Assembly: GCA_018831195.1 (NCBI GenBank)
Contig: JAHJDP010000056.1
Span: forward strand, 1 to 64,000
Direction of reading: 5' to 3'
DNA from: Candidatus Eisenbacteria bacterium
Lineage (GTDB): Bacteria > Eisenbacteria > RBG-16-71-46 > CAIMUX01 > JAHJDP01
Length of the DNA: 64,000 bases
Each line of letters starts with the position of its first letter. Within the stretch, counting starts at the first letter, position 1. This document shows, in pieces, positions 10,450 to 19,735 of this stretch. Under the pieces are notes generated by a model. The model saw nothing but the letters and a program-made list of their open reading frames with translations. It searched no databases and had not been told where the DNA came from. The position numbers and the translations under genes are program-made.

Positions 10450-13437
10450 ATGCGTCGCGCATTCCCTCTTCTGGTTCTTATCCTCATTGTGACCTGTACC
10501 TGGTCTCAGAGCGCGCCTGCGGGAAGATTCTCACCGGAATTGGAGGCCAATCTTCTTCAGGCTTCCGACCACGAGAAAATCCCGATTTTGATTATCCTCG
10601 AGCGGCAGGCGGATCCGATTCTGCTTCGTATGCAAACTGATGGGCTGGCTCCTACCGAGCGCCGCGCCATAGCCGCGCGCCATATCAAGAGATTGGCGAA
10701 AAATTCGCAGGTGGAGATTGTCGATATAATTGATCAGGCGGTCTCGATCGGGAAGGCGACACCACCACATTCCTTCTGGATTCTCAATGGCGTGAGGACG
10801 ACCGCCACGAAGGAAATCATTTCTGATTTAATCCTCCTGCCCGAGGTGAACCGCATCATCTGGGATCCTCCCATTCCCGTTGAGCAACAGATTGATGATG
10901 GAAGACCAGAACGCGGGCTCCCGCCTTTTGTAAAAGGGTCCTTTATGCGAGATTCATTCTCGCAAGGTGACGGTCTCGATCGTGGCATCGCTTGGCAACT
11001 CGATATGGTGAATGCTCCTGAGGCATGGGGAACCGGCTACACCGGCGCCGGCGTCATCGTCGGGGTTGTCGACACGGGTGTCGATTATACACATCCAGAC
11101 CTGGCGGGTCACATCTGGGTCAATGTAGATGAGATCCAGGGTAATGAGATCGATGATGATGAAAACGGCTATGTCGATGACACCATTGGATGGGATTTTG
11201 TGGCAGATGATAACAATCCCAATGGGACCGGGGCGGGTGATCATGGGACGCGGGTGGCCGGGCTTATTGTTGGCGACGGGACGACCGGAACACAAACCGG
11301 TGTCGCCCCCGGCTGTACGATCATGCTCCTCCGGGGTTCGGGGGGAACATGGTCTGATCTTGTTGAGGCGATGGAATACGCGGTCGATAACGGCGCACAT
11401 GTGATTTCCATGAGTGTGACTCAAAAGTGGCGCTACCTGCCAAAACCCGATTTCTCAAGCTGGCGGACCATCACCGACAACGAGTTGGCCATGGGGATAT
11501 TTCACGCCAACTCCGTGGGGAATGAGGGTGATAATATCAACACCGATCCCATTCCGTTTAACATTTCCGCTCCTGGGAACTGCCCTGCACCCTGGGTGCA
11601 TTCAGGACAATCCATCGTTGGGGGCGTCAGCGCTGTGGTCGGTTGCGGCTCTATCACCTATGAAGGGTATCTCGGTGATTTCTCCAGCCGCGGTCCCTCG
11701 ATCTGGGAAGATATTGCTGCAAATTGGCCGGAATATCCCTACACAATGCTTCCGGAGTACCAGGACTATCCATATACAACGGGCGAAGGCGGTCTCATTA
11801 AGCCCGATATCTGCGCCCCCAGTCCCAATACAATAACCACGGAGTTCGGCGGCGGCTACTCGACCCTCGACGGGACCTCGGCCTCAACGCCTCAGGTTGC
11901 CGGTGCGATGGCGATTCTTATCCAGGCGAAGCCGGGTATCACACCAGAGGAGATGACGCAGATCCTCCTGACTTCGGCGACGAAAATCGACGATCGTCGA
12001 GGGATTGACAATAATTATGGGGCCGGTCTTTTGGATGTTCAAGCGGCTCTGCAGCTGACTTTGGATTGGAACAATTACTCGATTTTATCTGGAGTTGTTT
12101 TCGATGCCTCTTCCTTGAATCCGGTTCCAAATGCGGATGTCACTCTTTTTCATACCGGATCCTTCATTTCATACAAAGAGACAAAATCCCGCTCGGATGG
12201 TTCCTTCGTCTTTGTTATCCCTTCTGACTCCTATAACATCGTAACGGATGAGTTCTATTATCTGGCGGACACGACGATGGTAACGGCTCCTCCCGGGCCG
12301 CATCGCATGGACGATATCCTTATTGAGCCCAGGGCTCTCTCAGTCCTGACCGGGATTGTCAGAGATTCAGAAACATCGGATTCTCTGGAAGCAGTTACCC
12401 TGCGCATTTCCGATGCACCCGTTGAATCGGTGGTGACCGATACGGCGGGCGTCTATGTCTTTAATAATGTTCCCATCGGGCGTGATGTATTGGTGGTGGC
12501 CGTTCGTTTCGGCCATCTGCCGCAATCCGATCAAATAACCTGCCTTGCCGATACCACGACCTTGGATTTTTATATGCCTTTTGGTGTCATGGATGATTTC
12601 GAAATGGATCAGGGCTGGACGGTCGGTGCCCCGGGTGATGATGCCTATTTTGGACTCTGGGAGCGGATTGATCCCGCGGCGACTTATGATCTGGGAGTTG
12701 TCGTGCAGCCTGAGGATGATTTTACCGTCGATCCGGGTGTTACCGCATTTATCACCGGCGGTAATCTCCCTGGGGCGGGTTCAGTGTGGAATGATGTCGA
12801 TGGCGGGACCACAACCCTTCTCTCTCCCATTTTCGATCTCACGAGATCGCCGAATCCATTGATGCGGCTTTCCACATGGTATTCCAATCATACGGGCGCC
12901 TACACCGACGATGCTTTTACTGTCGATATCTCAGCTGACAGCGGTCAGGTCTGGACGACGCTGGATCTGTTCTCTGAATCTCACAACGAGTGGGAGATGA
13001 GCCAGTGGATCCTCAGTGATTTTGTAGACATTACAAATGCGATGCAAATTCGTATTGTCGCATGGGATGGCGGTGAGAATTCAACAGTTGAAGTGGGAAT
13101 CGATGAACTTTTAATCTTTAATGTGGCTTCGTCAGTTGATGATCACAATTCGCTTAATATTGTTCCATTGTCATTGTCGGCAATGCCGAATCCTTTCACC
13201 CAGCATTCTGTTCTCTCCTGTGCGCTTCCAAGATCCGGTCGGACGCGATTGGACATCATAAATGTAGAAGGAAGACGCGTTCGTAATCTATATGATGGGA
13301 TGATGAAGGCCGGGCTGTATCAATTTCAATGGGATGGGCGGACAGACAATGGTTTGCCCGTAGCAAGCGGCTGCTATTTTGCGCAGCTGATTCAGGATGG
13401 GACACGGAAAAATCAAAGGTTATTGCTCATTCGGTAG
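10450..13437 (+). CDS. Secreted subtilisin-like (S8) serine protease with C-terminal FlgD-like domain
   Basis: 995 residues. A signal peptide (1 to about 20) is followed by a propeptide-like region to about 175 and the peptidase S8 domain (about 180-535). The catalytic triad is complete: D208 in VVDTGVDYTHPDL, H265 in DHGTRVAGL and S477 in GTSASTPQVAG, with N358 (GNEG) as the oxyanion residue. Two carboxypeptidase-regulatory-like beta domains follow (about 548-640 and 640-720), then a jelly-roll-like region, and finally a FlgD-like tail (about 915-995) with AMPNPF and QFQWDGRTDNG. That tail recurs in two other proteins here and probably serves in cell-surface sorting or anchoring. Likely an extracellular degradative enzyme. 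Start ATG preceded by AGGAG (10439-10443). Confidence 0.93.
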   Translation: MRRAFPLLVLILIVTCTWSQSAPAGRFSPELEANLLQASDHEKIPILIILERQADPILLRMQTDGLAPTERRAIAARHIKRLAKNSQVEIVDIIDQAVSIGKATPPHSFWILNGVRTTATKEIISDLILLPEVNRIIWDPPIPVEQQIDDGRPERGLPPFVKGSFMRDSFSQGDGLDRGIAWQLDMVNAPEAWGTGYTGAGVIVGVVDTGVDYTHPDLAGHIWVNVDEIQGNEIDDDENGYVDDTIGWDFVADDNNPNGTGAGDHGTRVAGLIVGDGTTGTQTGVAPGCTIMLLRGSGGTWSDLVEAMEYAVDNGAHVISMSVTQKWRYLPKPDFSSWRTITDNELAMGIFHANSVGNEGDNINTDPIPFNISAPGNCPAPWVHSGQSIVGGVSAVVGCGSITYEGYLGDFSSRGPSIWEDIAANWPEYPYTMLPEYQDYPYTTGEGGLIKPDICAPSPNTITTEFGGGYSTLDGTSASTPQVAGAMAILIQAKPGITPEEMTQILLTSATKIDDRRGIDNNYGAGLLDVQAALQLTLDWNNYSILSGVVFDASSLNPVPNADVTLFHTGSFISYKETKSRSDGSFVFVIPSDSYNIVTDEFYYLADTTMVTAPPGPHRMDDILIEPRALSVLTGIVRDSETSDSLEAVTLRISDAPVESVVTDTAGVYVFNNVPIGRDVLVVAVRFGHLPQSDQITCLADTTTLDFYMPFGVMDDFEMDQGWTVGAPGDDAYFGLWERIDPAATYDLGVVVQPEDDFTVDPGVTAFITGGNLPGAGSVWNDVDGGTTTLLSPIFDLTRSPNPLMRLSTWYSNHTGAYTDDAFTVDISADSGQVWTTLDLFSESHNEWEMSQWILSDFVDITNAMQIRIVAWDGGENSTVEVGIDELLIFNVASSVDDHNSLNIVPLSLSAMPNPFTQHSVLSCALPRSGRTRLDIINVEGRRVRNLYDGMMKAGLYQFQWDGRTDNGLPVASGCYFAQLIQDGTRKNQRLLLIR

Positions 13438-13439
13438 AT

Positions 13440-15230
13440 CTACACGGATTCCTGAATCTGAAGTTCATACAGCGTCTTGTAAATCGAACAGCGTTGCACA
13501 AGCTCCTCATGAGGCCCCTGGTCAATCAGACGCCCTTTATTCAATACGATGATCTTTCCAGCGTCTCGAATAGTCGATAGACGATGGGCGATCAAAATGG
13601 ATGTTCGATCCGAAGCCAATCGTCTGAGTGCCAGTTGAATCCTCGCCTCTGTTTCGGAATCAATGCTCGATGTCGCCTCATCCAAAACAAGGAGTGGCGG
13701 GTCAAAGACCAAGGCCCGAGCAAAGGCAAGAAGCTGGCGCTCACCAACCGATAGCCGTGCGCCCCGTTCTCCGATAGGAGTGTCATATCCCTTTGGCAAT
13801 CTCTGAATCAATTCATGCGCCTGAACTTGTCGCGCGGCCCATTCCATGCGGGAGTAGGGTATGGATGAATCCCGCAGGCGAATATTTTCCGCCACGGTTC
13901 CAGAGAATAGAAAAGCATCTTGTAGCACAATTCCGACGCTGTGCCGCAAGGCCACCAAATCCCACTTTCGAATATCGATGCCGTCCAAAAGAATGGCGCC
14001 GGTCTGGATCTCATAGAATCGGGTAAGCAGTGACGAAATCGTTGTCTTCCCGGCGCCGGTTGGCCCCACAATGGCGATGGTTTCTCCCGGGTTGACGTTG
14101 AAGCTGACATCTTCAAGGACCGGCTGATCCGCCCGATAGGCGAAGGAGACATTTCTAAACTCAACACCACCCAGAACATTTACAGGCAGATAGGGTTTGG
14201 AATCGGATTGGATTCGGCCCTCAGTATCGAGAAGCGCAAAAATCCGTTCAGCGGCGGCCATGGCACTCTGCAAAGTATTATATCTTTCTGTGAGATCTCT
14301 TATGGGTCTGAAGAACCTTTGGCTGTATTGAATAAAGGCCACCAATGCCCCGAAGGTCAGAATACCGCCAATGATCTTCGCTCCACCGTAGCCGAGCACC
14401 AGGGCCACGGCCAATTCCTCCAATCCATCGACCAGAGGGAAGAAGACAGCGTAGTAGAAGATGGACCGGACATAAGCATCCCGGTACTCGCCGTTAATGG
14501 TTTTAAACTGGCCGTATCGATGACGTTCCCGTCTCATAACCTGAATGAGCGCAATTCCCTGAGTCGATTCCTGGATGAATGAGTTGAGCGCCGCCGTTTT
14601 AACCCGGATCACAACAAAGGCTTTTCGGACTTTGCTGCGGAAAAGGTGGGTTGCGATAAAAAGCAGGGGGACAACAATCAGTGAAACTGTTGCAAGTTCT
14701 ACATTAAGGAGGAAGAGAATGATAACGATTCCCAAGAGTGTGATCAGATCACCGGCGATATTAACGAGTCCTGTCGTAAAAAGCTGATTGAGAACCTCCA
14801 CATCATTTGTAACCCGGGTCATGAGTCGACCGACCGGCTGCCGGTCGAATGTTTCCATGTCCAGATCATGAATGTGCTGAAGGATCCGGCGTCTCAGGTC
14901 AAATATAATCCGCTGGCCCAGCGATTGGGCGGTGTATATCTGAGCGAAGCGGAGGAAGAATGCCACCAGTTGAAGCGCGAGAAAGATAATCGAGATTCGC
15001 ATAAGGCCGCGCCAATCCGAGTTGGCGAAAGGTCCATCGATGGCTGTTTTGGTGAGGTAGGGAAAGGACAATTCGACCAGCGATAAAAGCAGAAGCAGAA
15101 CGATCCCCGCCGCCATGAGAGCTCGATAGGGAGCGATATATTCAAAAAGACGCCCCATGAGGATCCGGTCATAAACCTTACCAAGGGATTCCTCTTCCGA
15201 GTGGCTTTTTTGCGTGGACCGTTGAGACAT
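13440..15230 (-). CDS. ABC exporter half-transporter, catalytic-site subunit (YheH/BmrD-like)
   Basis: 596 residues: six transmembrane helices (about 30-310), then an ATPase domain. Walker A is GPTGAGKTT, Walker B LLVLDEATSSID with the catalytic glutamate present, and the H-loop IAHRLST. Its own signature is degenerate, LSVGERQ instead of LSGGQ. It follows its partner with 1 nt between them, and the pair forms an asymmetric heterodimer of the BmrCD/TM287-288 type. The start MSQRSTQ at 15230 is preferred over farther upstream codons because those would overlap the partner by about 100 nt. Substrate unknown; relatives export drugs or lipids. It is convergent with the S8 protease gene, 2 nt apart. 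Confidence 0.9.
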   Translation of the reverse strand: MSQRSTQKSHSEEESLGKVYDRILMGRLFEYIAPYRALMAAGIVLLLLLSLVELSFPYLTKTAIDGPFANSDWRGLMRISIIFLALQLVAFFLRFAQIYTAQSLGQRIIFDLRRRILQHIHDLDMETFDRQPVGRLMTRVTNDVEVLNQLFTTGLVNIAGDLITLLGIVIILFLLNVELATVSLIVVPLLFIATHLFRSKVRKAFVVIRVKTAALNSFIQESTQGIALIQVMRRERHRYGQFKTINGEYRDAYVRSIFYYAVFFPLVDGLEELAVALVLGYGGAKIIGGILTFGALVAFIQYSQRFFRPIRDLTERYNTLQSAMAAAERIFALLDTEGRIQSDSKPYLPVNVLGGVEFRNVSFAYRADQPVLEDVSFNVNPGETIAIVGPTGAGKTTISSLLTRFYEIQTGAILLDGIDIRKWDLVALRHSVGIVLQDAFLFSGTVAENIRLRDSSIPYSRMEWAARQVQAHELIQRLPKGYDTPIGERGARLSVGERQLLAFARALVFDPPLLVLDEATSSIDSETEARIQLALRRLASDRTSILIAHRLSTIRDAGKIIVLNKGRLIDQGPHEELVQRCSIYKTLYELQIQESV

Positions 15231-15231
15231 C

Positions 15232-17022
15232 TCAAGAAGCCTCTTCGGGGAAGGCATCGGCTTCCAATTGTTGGAGGAGCGTTTGCCTTCGAATGAGCTG
15301 TGAGTAAGTGCCGCCGCGGTCCGACAGTTCCTCATGCGAGCCTGATTCCACCAAACGGCCTCGATCCATGACGAAGATCGTTTCCGCGCGGCGGATGAGC
15401 GAGATGCGGTGGGAGATCAGCACCAATGTCTGATTCCCCTTGATCGGGTCCAGGTTTGAGAGAATTTCAGCCTGTGTAATGTTGTCCAAGCTTGAGAGAG
15501 TGTCATCGAGTATCAAAATGGGGGGTGGTTTCATTAAGGCCCTGGCCAGAGCCACACGCTGGCGCTGCCCGCCGGAGAGGGTGACACCGCGTTCTCCCAC
15601 GCGTGTTTCCCATCCCTCTGGGAATTGATTCATATCCTTATCCAAACGGGCGAGTGCGGAAACGCGATCGAGATCCTCCTCGGCAGCTTCAGGATCCGCA
15701 AAACGAAGATTCCCGGCCAAGGTGTCGCTCCAAAGAAAGCTCTCTTGAAGAACTACACCGATTTTCTTCCGCAAAGAAGCCAAATCCCATTCCTTGAGGT
15801 CGATGCCGTCGAGGAGGATTCGCCCCTTCGTCGGATCGAAGAGCCGCACCGCCAGGCGGATCAGTGAGGATTTGCCGGAACCGGTTCGACCGACAATGGC
15901 GACTGTTGCACCGGTTGGTATTGTGAAACTGACATCCTCAAGTGAAGGATGAGTGGCGCCGGGGTAGACCAATGAGACATTTTCAAATACCAGTTCGCCG
16001 TGAGTCGTCCTGGAATGGTGGGCGGATGGGGGGGAGATGATTGTCGGGGTGGCGTTGATAATTTCGGCCAGCCGGGCCATCGAGGCTTCGCCGCGTTGGA
16101 CCATGGCCATAACCCAACCGAGGGCGATGAAGGGCCAGGTCATGAGAGCCAGATAGCCGTTGAAGGCGACGAAACCGCCCAGACTGATTTGCCCCCCCAT
16201 GATGCGGATACCTCCCAGCCAGAGGAGGATCAATTGCCCCACACCCACAAGGAGAGCCATCGTCGCAAAAAAGAGAGCCCGGGCGCGGATGAGCGAAAGG
16301 TTCTTGTCTCTATAATCCTCATTCAGGCGGGCGAAGAGCTCCTGCTCCTGCGATTCCTTGACATAGGATTTTATGACCCGGATACCTGAAAGGTCCTCTT
16401 GGAGCATATTGTTCATGACGCCGAACTGATCTTGGACATCGCGGGAGCGGATGTGCAGTGTGACAGCAAAGCGTTGGACGGCAAAAGCCAGGATGGGGAA
16501 GGGCAGAACGGCCACTGCTGTCAGCATGGGATCAATACGAAACATCAGAACGAGGGCCATGGAGACGGAAGCGATTGTATTCAGAAAATACATGATACCG
16601 GGGCCCAGAACATCTCTCACCGCGCTCAGGTCATTGGTGGCTCTGGCCATGAGATCACCTGTCGGATGCCGCAGGAAAAAATCTTGTGAGAGTGTTTGAA
16701 GATGGGAAAAGAAGCGGTTGCGCAGGTCGAATTCCATTTCCCGGCTGGCGCCGATCAGCCACCTCCGCATCAAGAAGAGAAAATAGCCCCCGATCACCGC
16801 GGCGAGGATAATTGCTCCGGCATGCAGCAGGACGATCCTTTGGCTGGGTTCGGTCTTGAGAGAATCAACACCGGATTTGAGGATCCAGGGGATGCCGCTG
16901 GCCGTAAGATTGGTCAAGAGCAGCCAAAGGCACCCGATGAGGAGCCGCCTCCGGTAACGGCCCAGCAGTGGAATGAGCTCAGAGAGCGCGGGGCTCAGAC
17001 GCTTTATAATCCTCATTAGCAT
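15232..17022 (-). CDS. ABC exporter half-transporter, degenerate-site subunit (YheI/BmrC-like)
   Basis: 596 residues with an N-terminal six-helix transmembrane domain and a C-terminal ATPase. Walker A is GRTGSGKSS and the signature is canonical LSGGQRQ, but Walker B reads ILILDDTLSSLD, so the catalytic glutamate is replaced by aspartate. In a heterodimer this subunit's ATP site combines with the partner's degenerate LSVGE signature, leaving one inactive and one active site, exactly as in known heterodimeric exporters. It is the first gene of the pair. No strong ribosome binding site is visible before the ATG at 17022; ATG at 17016 is an alternative. Confidence 0.9.
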   Translation of the reverse strand: MLMRIIKRLSPALSELIPLLGRYRRRLLIGCLWLLLTNLTASGIPWILKSGVDSLKTEPSQRIVLLHAGAIILAAVIGGYFLFLMRRWLIGASREMEFDLRNRFFSHLQTLSQDFFLRHPTGDLMARATNDLSAVRDVLGPGIMYFLNTIASVSMALVLMFRIDPMLTAVAVLPFPILAFAVQRFAVTLHIRSRDVQDQFGVMNNMLQEDLSGIRVIKSYVKESQEQELFARLNEDYRDKNLSLIRARALFFATMALLVGVGQLILLWLGGIRIMGGQISLGGFVAFNGYLALMTWPFIALGWVMAMVQRGEASMARLAEIINATPTIISPPSAHHSRTTHGELVFENVSLVYPGATHPSLEDVSFTIPTGATVAIVGRTGSGKSSLIRLAVRLFDPTKGRILLDGIDLKEWDLASLRKKIGVVLQESFLWSDTLAGNLRFADPEAAEEDLDRVSALARLDKDMNQFPEGWETRVGERGVTLSGGQRQRVALARALMKPPPILILDDTLSSLDNITQAEILSNLDPIKGNQTLVLISHRISLIRRAETIFVMDRGRLVESGSHEELSDRGGTYSQLIRRQTLLQQLEADAFPEEAS

Positions 17023-17094
17023 TATCTGAAGTATGCCAAAGGTCGAGGTGGGGTTCCAGCGCCGGGAAAGGATACCGCCAATTCATGTGGATTT

Positions 17095-18573
17095 TCAGGT
17101 CTTGATATCCTCTTCAGAGAATGTTTCCCCGTCGTGTGAATAGATTTTCGATTTGTCCTTCAGCCGGGTCGTCACATGAACCGGCCGGCCCCAAACCCGG
17201 GAGAGATTGCGCAGGGTATCGCAGGCATAATTGCGGTCCAGATCCACACCCTGATGTTCGTGGAAGAGGAGGAGTTCGCCTCGATTCTTGTAGTTGCCGT
17301 TCTCAATGAGAATGATCGGATTTCCAGCATTGGTGAGACTGAAGAGCAATTTCTCCTTAATTTTTTTAAAATCCCGGCTTTGTATTTCATAACGATTCGT
17401 ATTTTCATTCCATTCAAATGTAAACAGCTGGTGTTCGATGCAAAATTCACGGGTCAAGAACTCATCAATAAAGGTGATATCATTATATATTCGCCGGGCT
17501 TCAAAGATCTTTTGTTCGCCCAGTCGCGGATTTTTGTCCCAGTTGCTTTTCTCGGCGAGATTGTCGCATTCTTCCCATTCTTTGCCAAAGCGGCCCTTGT
17601 CCCACCTTTCCTTTATGTCCCGCCAAAGTTGGACACCGATCTTATAGGGGTTCACACTCCCGTGAGGCATGGCCAGGATTCCGGCGCACCGATCCGCGTA
17701 GTCGATAACCTCACTCGGATCCAAAACTTTCTCTGTCATGATCCGGGAATGCCAATAGGTCGCCCAGCCCTCATTCATAATCTTCGTCTGCATTTGGGGG
17801 ATGAAGTAATAGGCCTCACGCCGGATGATTTCGAGCATCTGCCTTTGCCATCGCTCTAGCGGGGCATGCTGGATAAGAAACCAGAGGATATCCCTCTCTG
17901 GTTTCTGAGGGAACTTACGATTCCGCTCCCGTTCTTCCATTATTTTCCTTCTCTGCTCCTCGAGGAATTTCTGCGGATTGATAAACTCATCCATATACTC
18001 TTTGCTGCGGAGTTTCTGGATCGAAGGGATCTTCTCTCGATCGACATCACCACTGATCAAAGCAGGTCGATCCGGAGGTGAGTGGATATCTATGAGATTT
18101 TCCAGCGACAAGGCCACATCGATGAATTGCTCCACGGCATCCACACCGAACGTCTCCATCCATCGGCGGACACTGGATGAGTGATGTGCCATTTGGTTAA
18201 TCATTTTTCGATCAGTGTCATCAAAAAAGCGGTTGTTTTTGAAGAAATCGCAATGGGCATAAACGTGAGCCATCACCAGTTTCTGATCCAGATCTTCATT
18301 GGCTTCGAGAAGATAGGCGTAACAGGGGTTGTGGTTGATCACCAGTTCATAGATTCGGCTCAGCCCGTAGATATGACCCTTCATCAGCCGTTCATATTCC
18401 ATGCCGAAGCGCCAGTGAGGGTATCGAATCGGGAAACCGCAGTATGAGGCGACCTCGGTCAGCTCTTCCCATGTGACAACCTCGAATATAGTCGGATAGA
18501 AATCTAAACCATAGCTGTGAGCGATATCGGCAATTCTCGCGGCCTGCTCTCTGAGATGTGGCGGGAGGGACAT
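17095..18573 (-). CDS. spoVR: SpoVR family protein
   Basis: 492 residues, the usual SpoVR length. Family landmarks are visible, such as PHWRFGMEYERLMKGHIYGLSRIYELVINHNPCYAYLLE (given here as positions about 53-91), a following HVYAHCDFFKNN segment, and MNEGWATYWHSRIM (about 264-277). SpoVR was named for spore cortex formation in Bacillus but is widespread in non-sporulating bacteria beside yeaG (prkA) and yeaH, where it belongs to a stress and stationary-phase module. The biochemical activity is unknown. The ATG is preceded by GAGGAGAAG. It is the last gene of the prkA-DUF444-spoVR operon. Confidence 0.94.
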   Translation of the reverse strand: MSLPPHLREQAARIADIAHSYGLDFYPTIFEVVTWEELTEVASYCGFPIRYPHWRFGMEYERLMKGHIYGLSRIYELVINHNPCYAYLLEANEDLDQKLVMAHVYAHCDFFKNNRFFDDTDRKMINQMAHHSSSVRRWMETFGVDAVEQFIDVALSLENLIDIHSPPDRPALISGDVDREKIPSIQKLRSKEYMDEFINPQKFLEEQRRKIMEERERNRKFPQKPERDILWFLIQHAPLERWQRQMLEIIRREAYYFIPQMQTKIMNEGWATYWHSRIMTEKVLDPSEVIDYADRCAGILAMPHGSVNPYKIGVQLWRDIKERWDKGRFGKEWEECDNLAEKSNWDKNPRLGEQKIFEARRIYNDITFIDEFLTREFCIEHQLFTFEWNENTNRYEIQSRDFKKIKEKLLFSLTNAGNPIILIENGNYKNRGELLLFHEHQGVDLDRNYACDTLRNLSRVWGRPVHVTTRLKDKSKIYSHDGETFSEEDIKT

Positions 18574-18586
18574 GGGATTCTTCTCC

Positions 18587-19684
18587 TCAGCGCCCGGTGC
18601 CCAGGAAGGTGCGGATGGTCTCGTAAATCATCTCCTTCGATGGGATATTGGCGGAAATAAGGTTTCCACATTCTTTGAAATGGGATGTCAAATCCTTAAG
18701 GAATTGGCCGCTGCCGTAAGGCGATTCCACTTGCCCATAGGCATAGAGGTTTGAAATCGGAAGAATTTTTTCCTCGAGAAGCTTCAGACAGTTTTCGGTG
18801 TCTCCAGTGCCCCAATTGTCCCCATCTGAAAATTGGAATGTATAGATATTCCATTCTTCGGGATTGTATTCCTCATCGAGAATCTTCTGCAGCATATTAT
18901 AGGCGCTCGATATTTTCGTCCCGCCGCTCTCCTTCAGATGATAAAAGGTGTGCTGATCAACCTCGCGGGCGGCGGCATCGTGGACGATGTAGCGTATGGC
19001 GACATCCTGATATTGATAGCGGAGCCAAGTGTCGATCCAGAAGGATGTTATCCTCACGATTTCCTTTTGGTCGTCGCCCATGGAACCGCTGACATCCATA
19101 ATGTAGAAAACAATCGCATTGGCGCGGGGAGCGGGGACTGATTTCCAAGAGCGATAGACCTTATCTTCTTTGATAGGAATGATGATGGGGCGCTTGAAGT
19201 CATAGGTGCCTGATGCAATTTGCCGTTTGAGGCTCTTTTTGTAGGTTCGTTTAACATGGCGAAGACTCTCGGGACCCGAGGCGCGGATGCCGCTGTACCG
19301 ATCTCTCCGCTCAATGATATGTTTGGAGCCCTTCGGTTTGATCCTCGGCAATTCCAGTTCCTCGCCCATCATCTCGGCGAGTTCTTCCAGAGTAATATCA
19401 ACTTCCAGGATGTGCGCACCGGGCTGATCTCCCGCAGTGCCGGCGCCTTCTTGCCCGCTCTGTGATGGATCGCCCGCAGCTCCCTTGCCCTGCCCGATGC
19501 CCCCTTCGTTGGAGCCATAGCGGAATTTCGGTATGTCGATCCGGGGAACGGGAATCGAAATGATATTCCGGCCCTTTCGGCCGATCATTTCTCCTTTGGT
19601 GATATATTTCCGGAAATCTTCACGGATGCGACCCTTAACAATTTCGCGGAAGCGACTATGGTCTCTGTTGATTCGCAATATCAT
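18587..19684 (-). CDS. yeaH: YeaH/YhbH family protein (DUF444) with VWA-like domain
   Basis: 365 residues. The N-terminal half is basic and glycine-rich (about 30-95). The C-terminal half is a von Willebrand A-like domain with a metal-ion-dependent adhesion motif DVSGSMGD (197-204). VWA/MoxR-style pairs generally use such a domain with a P-loop partner; here the partner is the adjacent PrkA kinase. It lies between prkA (52 nt upstream) and spoVR (13 nt downstream), the conserved three-gene arrangement in proteobacteria and many other phyla. Function is inferred from that conserved context only: stress and nutrient-limitation response. Confidence 0.93.
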   Translation of the reverse strand: MILRINRDHSRFREIVKGRIREDFRKYITKGEMIGRKGRNIISIPVPRIDIPKFRYGSNEGGIGQGKGAAGDPSQSGQEGAGTAGDQPGAHILEVDITLEELAEMMGEELELPRIKPKGSKHIIERRDRYSGIRASGPESLRHVKRTYKKSLKRQIASGTYDFKRPIIIPIKEDKVYRSWKSVPAPRANAIVFYIMDVSGSMGDDQKEIVRITSFWIDTWLRYQYQDVAIRYIVHDAAAREVDQHTFYHLKESGGTKISSAYNMLQKILDEEYNPEEWNIYTFQFSDGDNWGTGDTENCLKLLEEKILPISNLYAYGQVESPYGSGQFLKDLTSHFKECGNLISANIPSKEMIYETIRTFLGTGR

Positions 19685-19735
19685 GAGTCCGTCACCACCC
19701 CCGCGGAAAATGTTGGATATCGATCGTCCGTTTTA

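Noticed and set aside
17176-17859. 227-codon plus-strand frame opposite spoVR
   Set aside because: Antisense to a well-conserved gene with all SpoVR landmarks; no start signal or domain.
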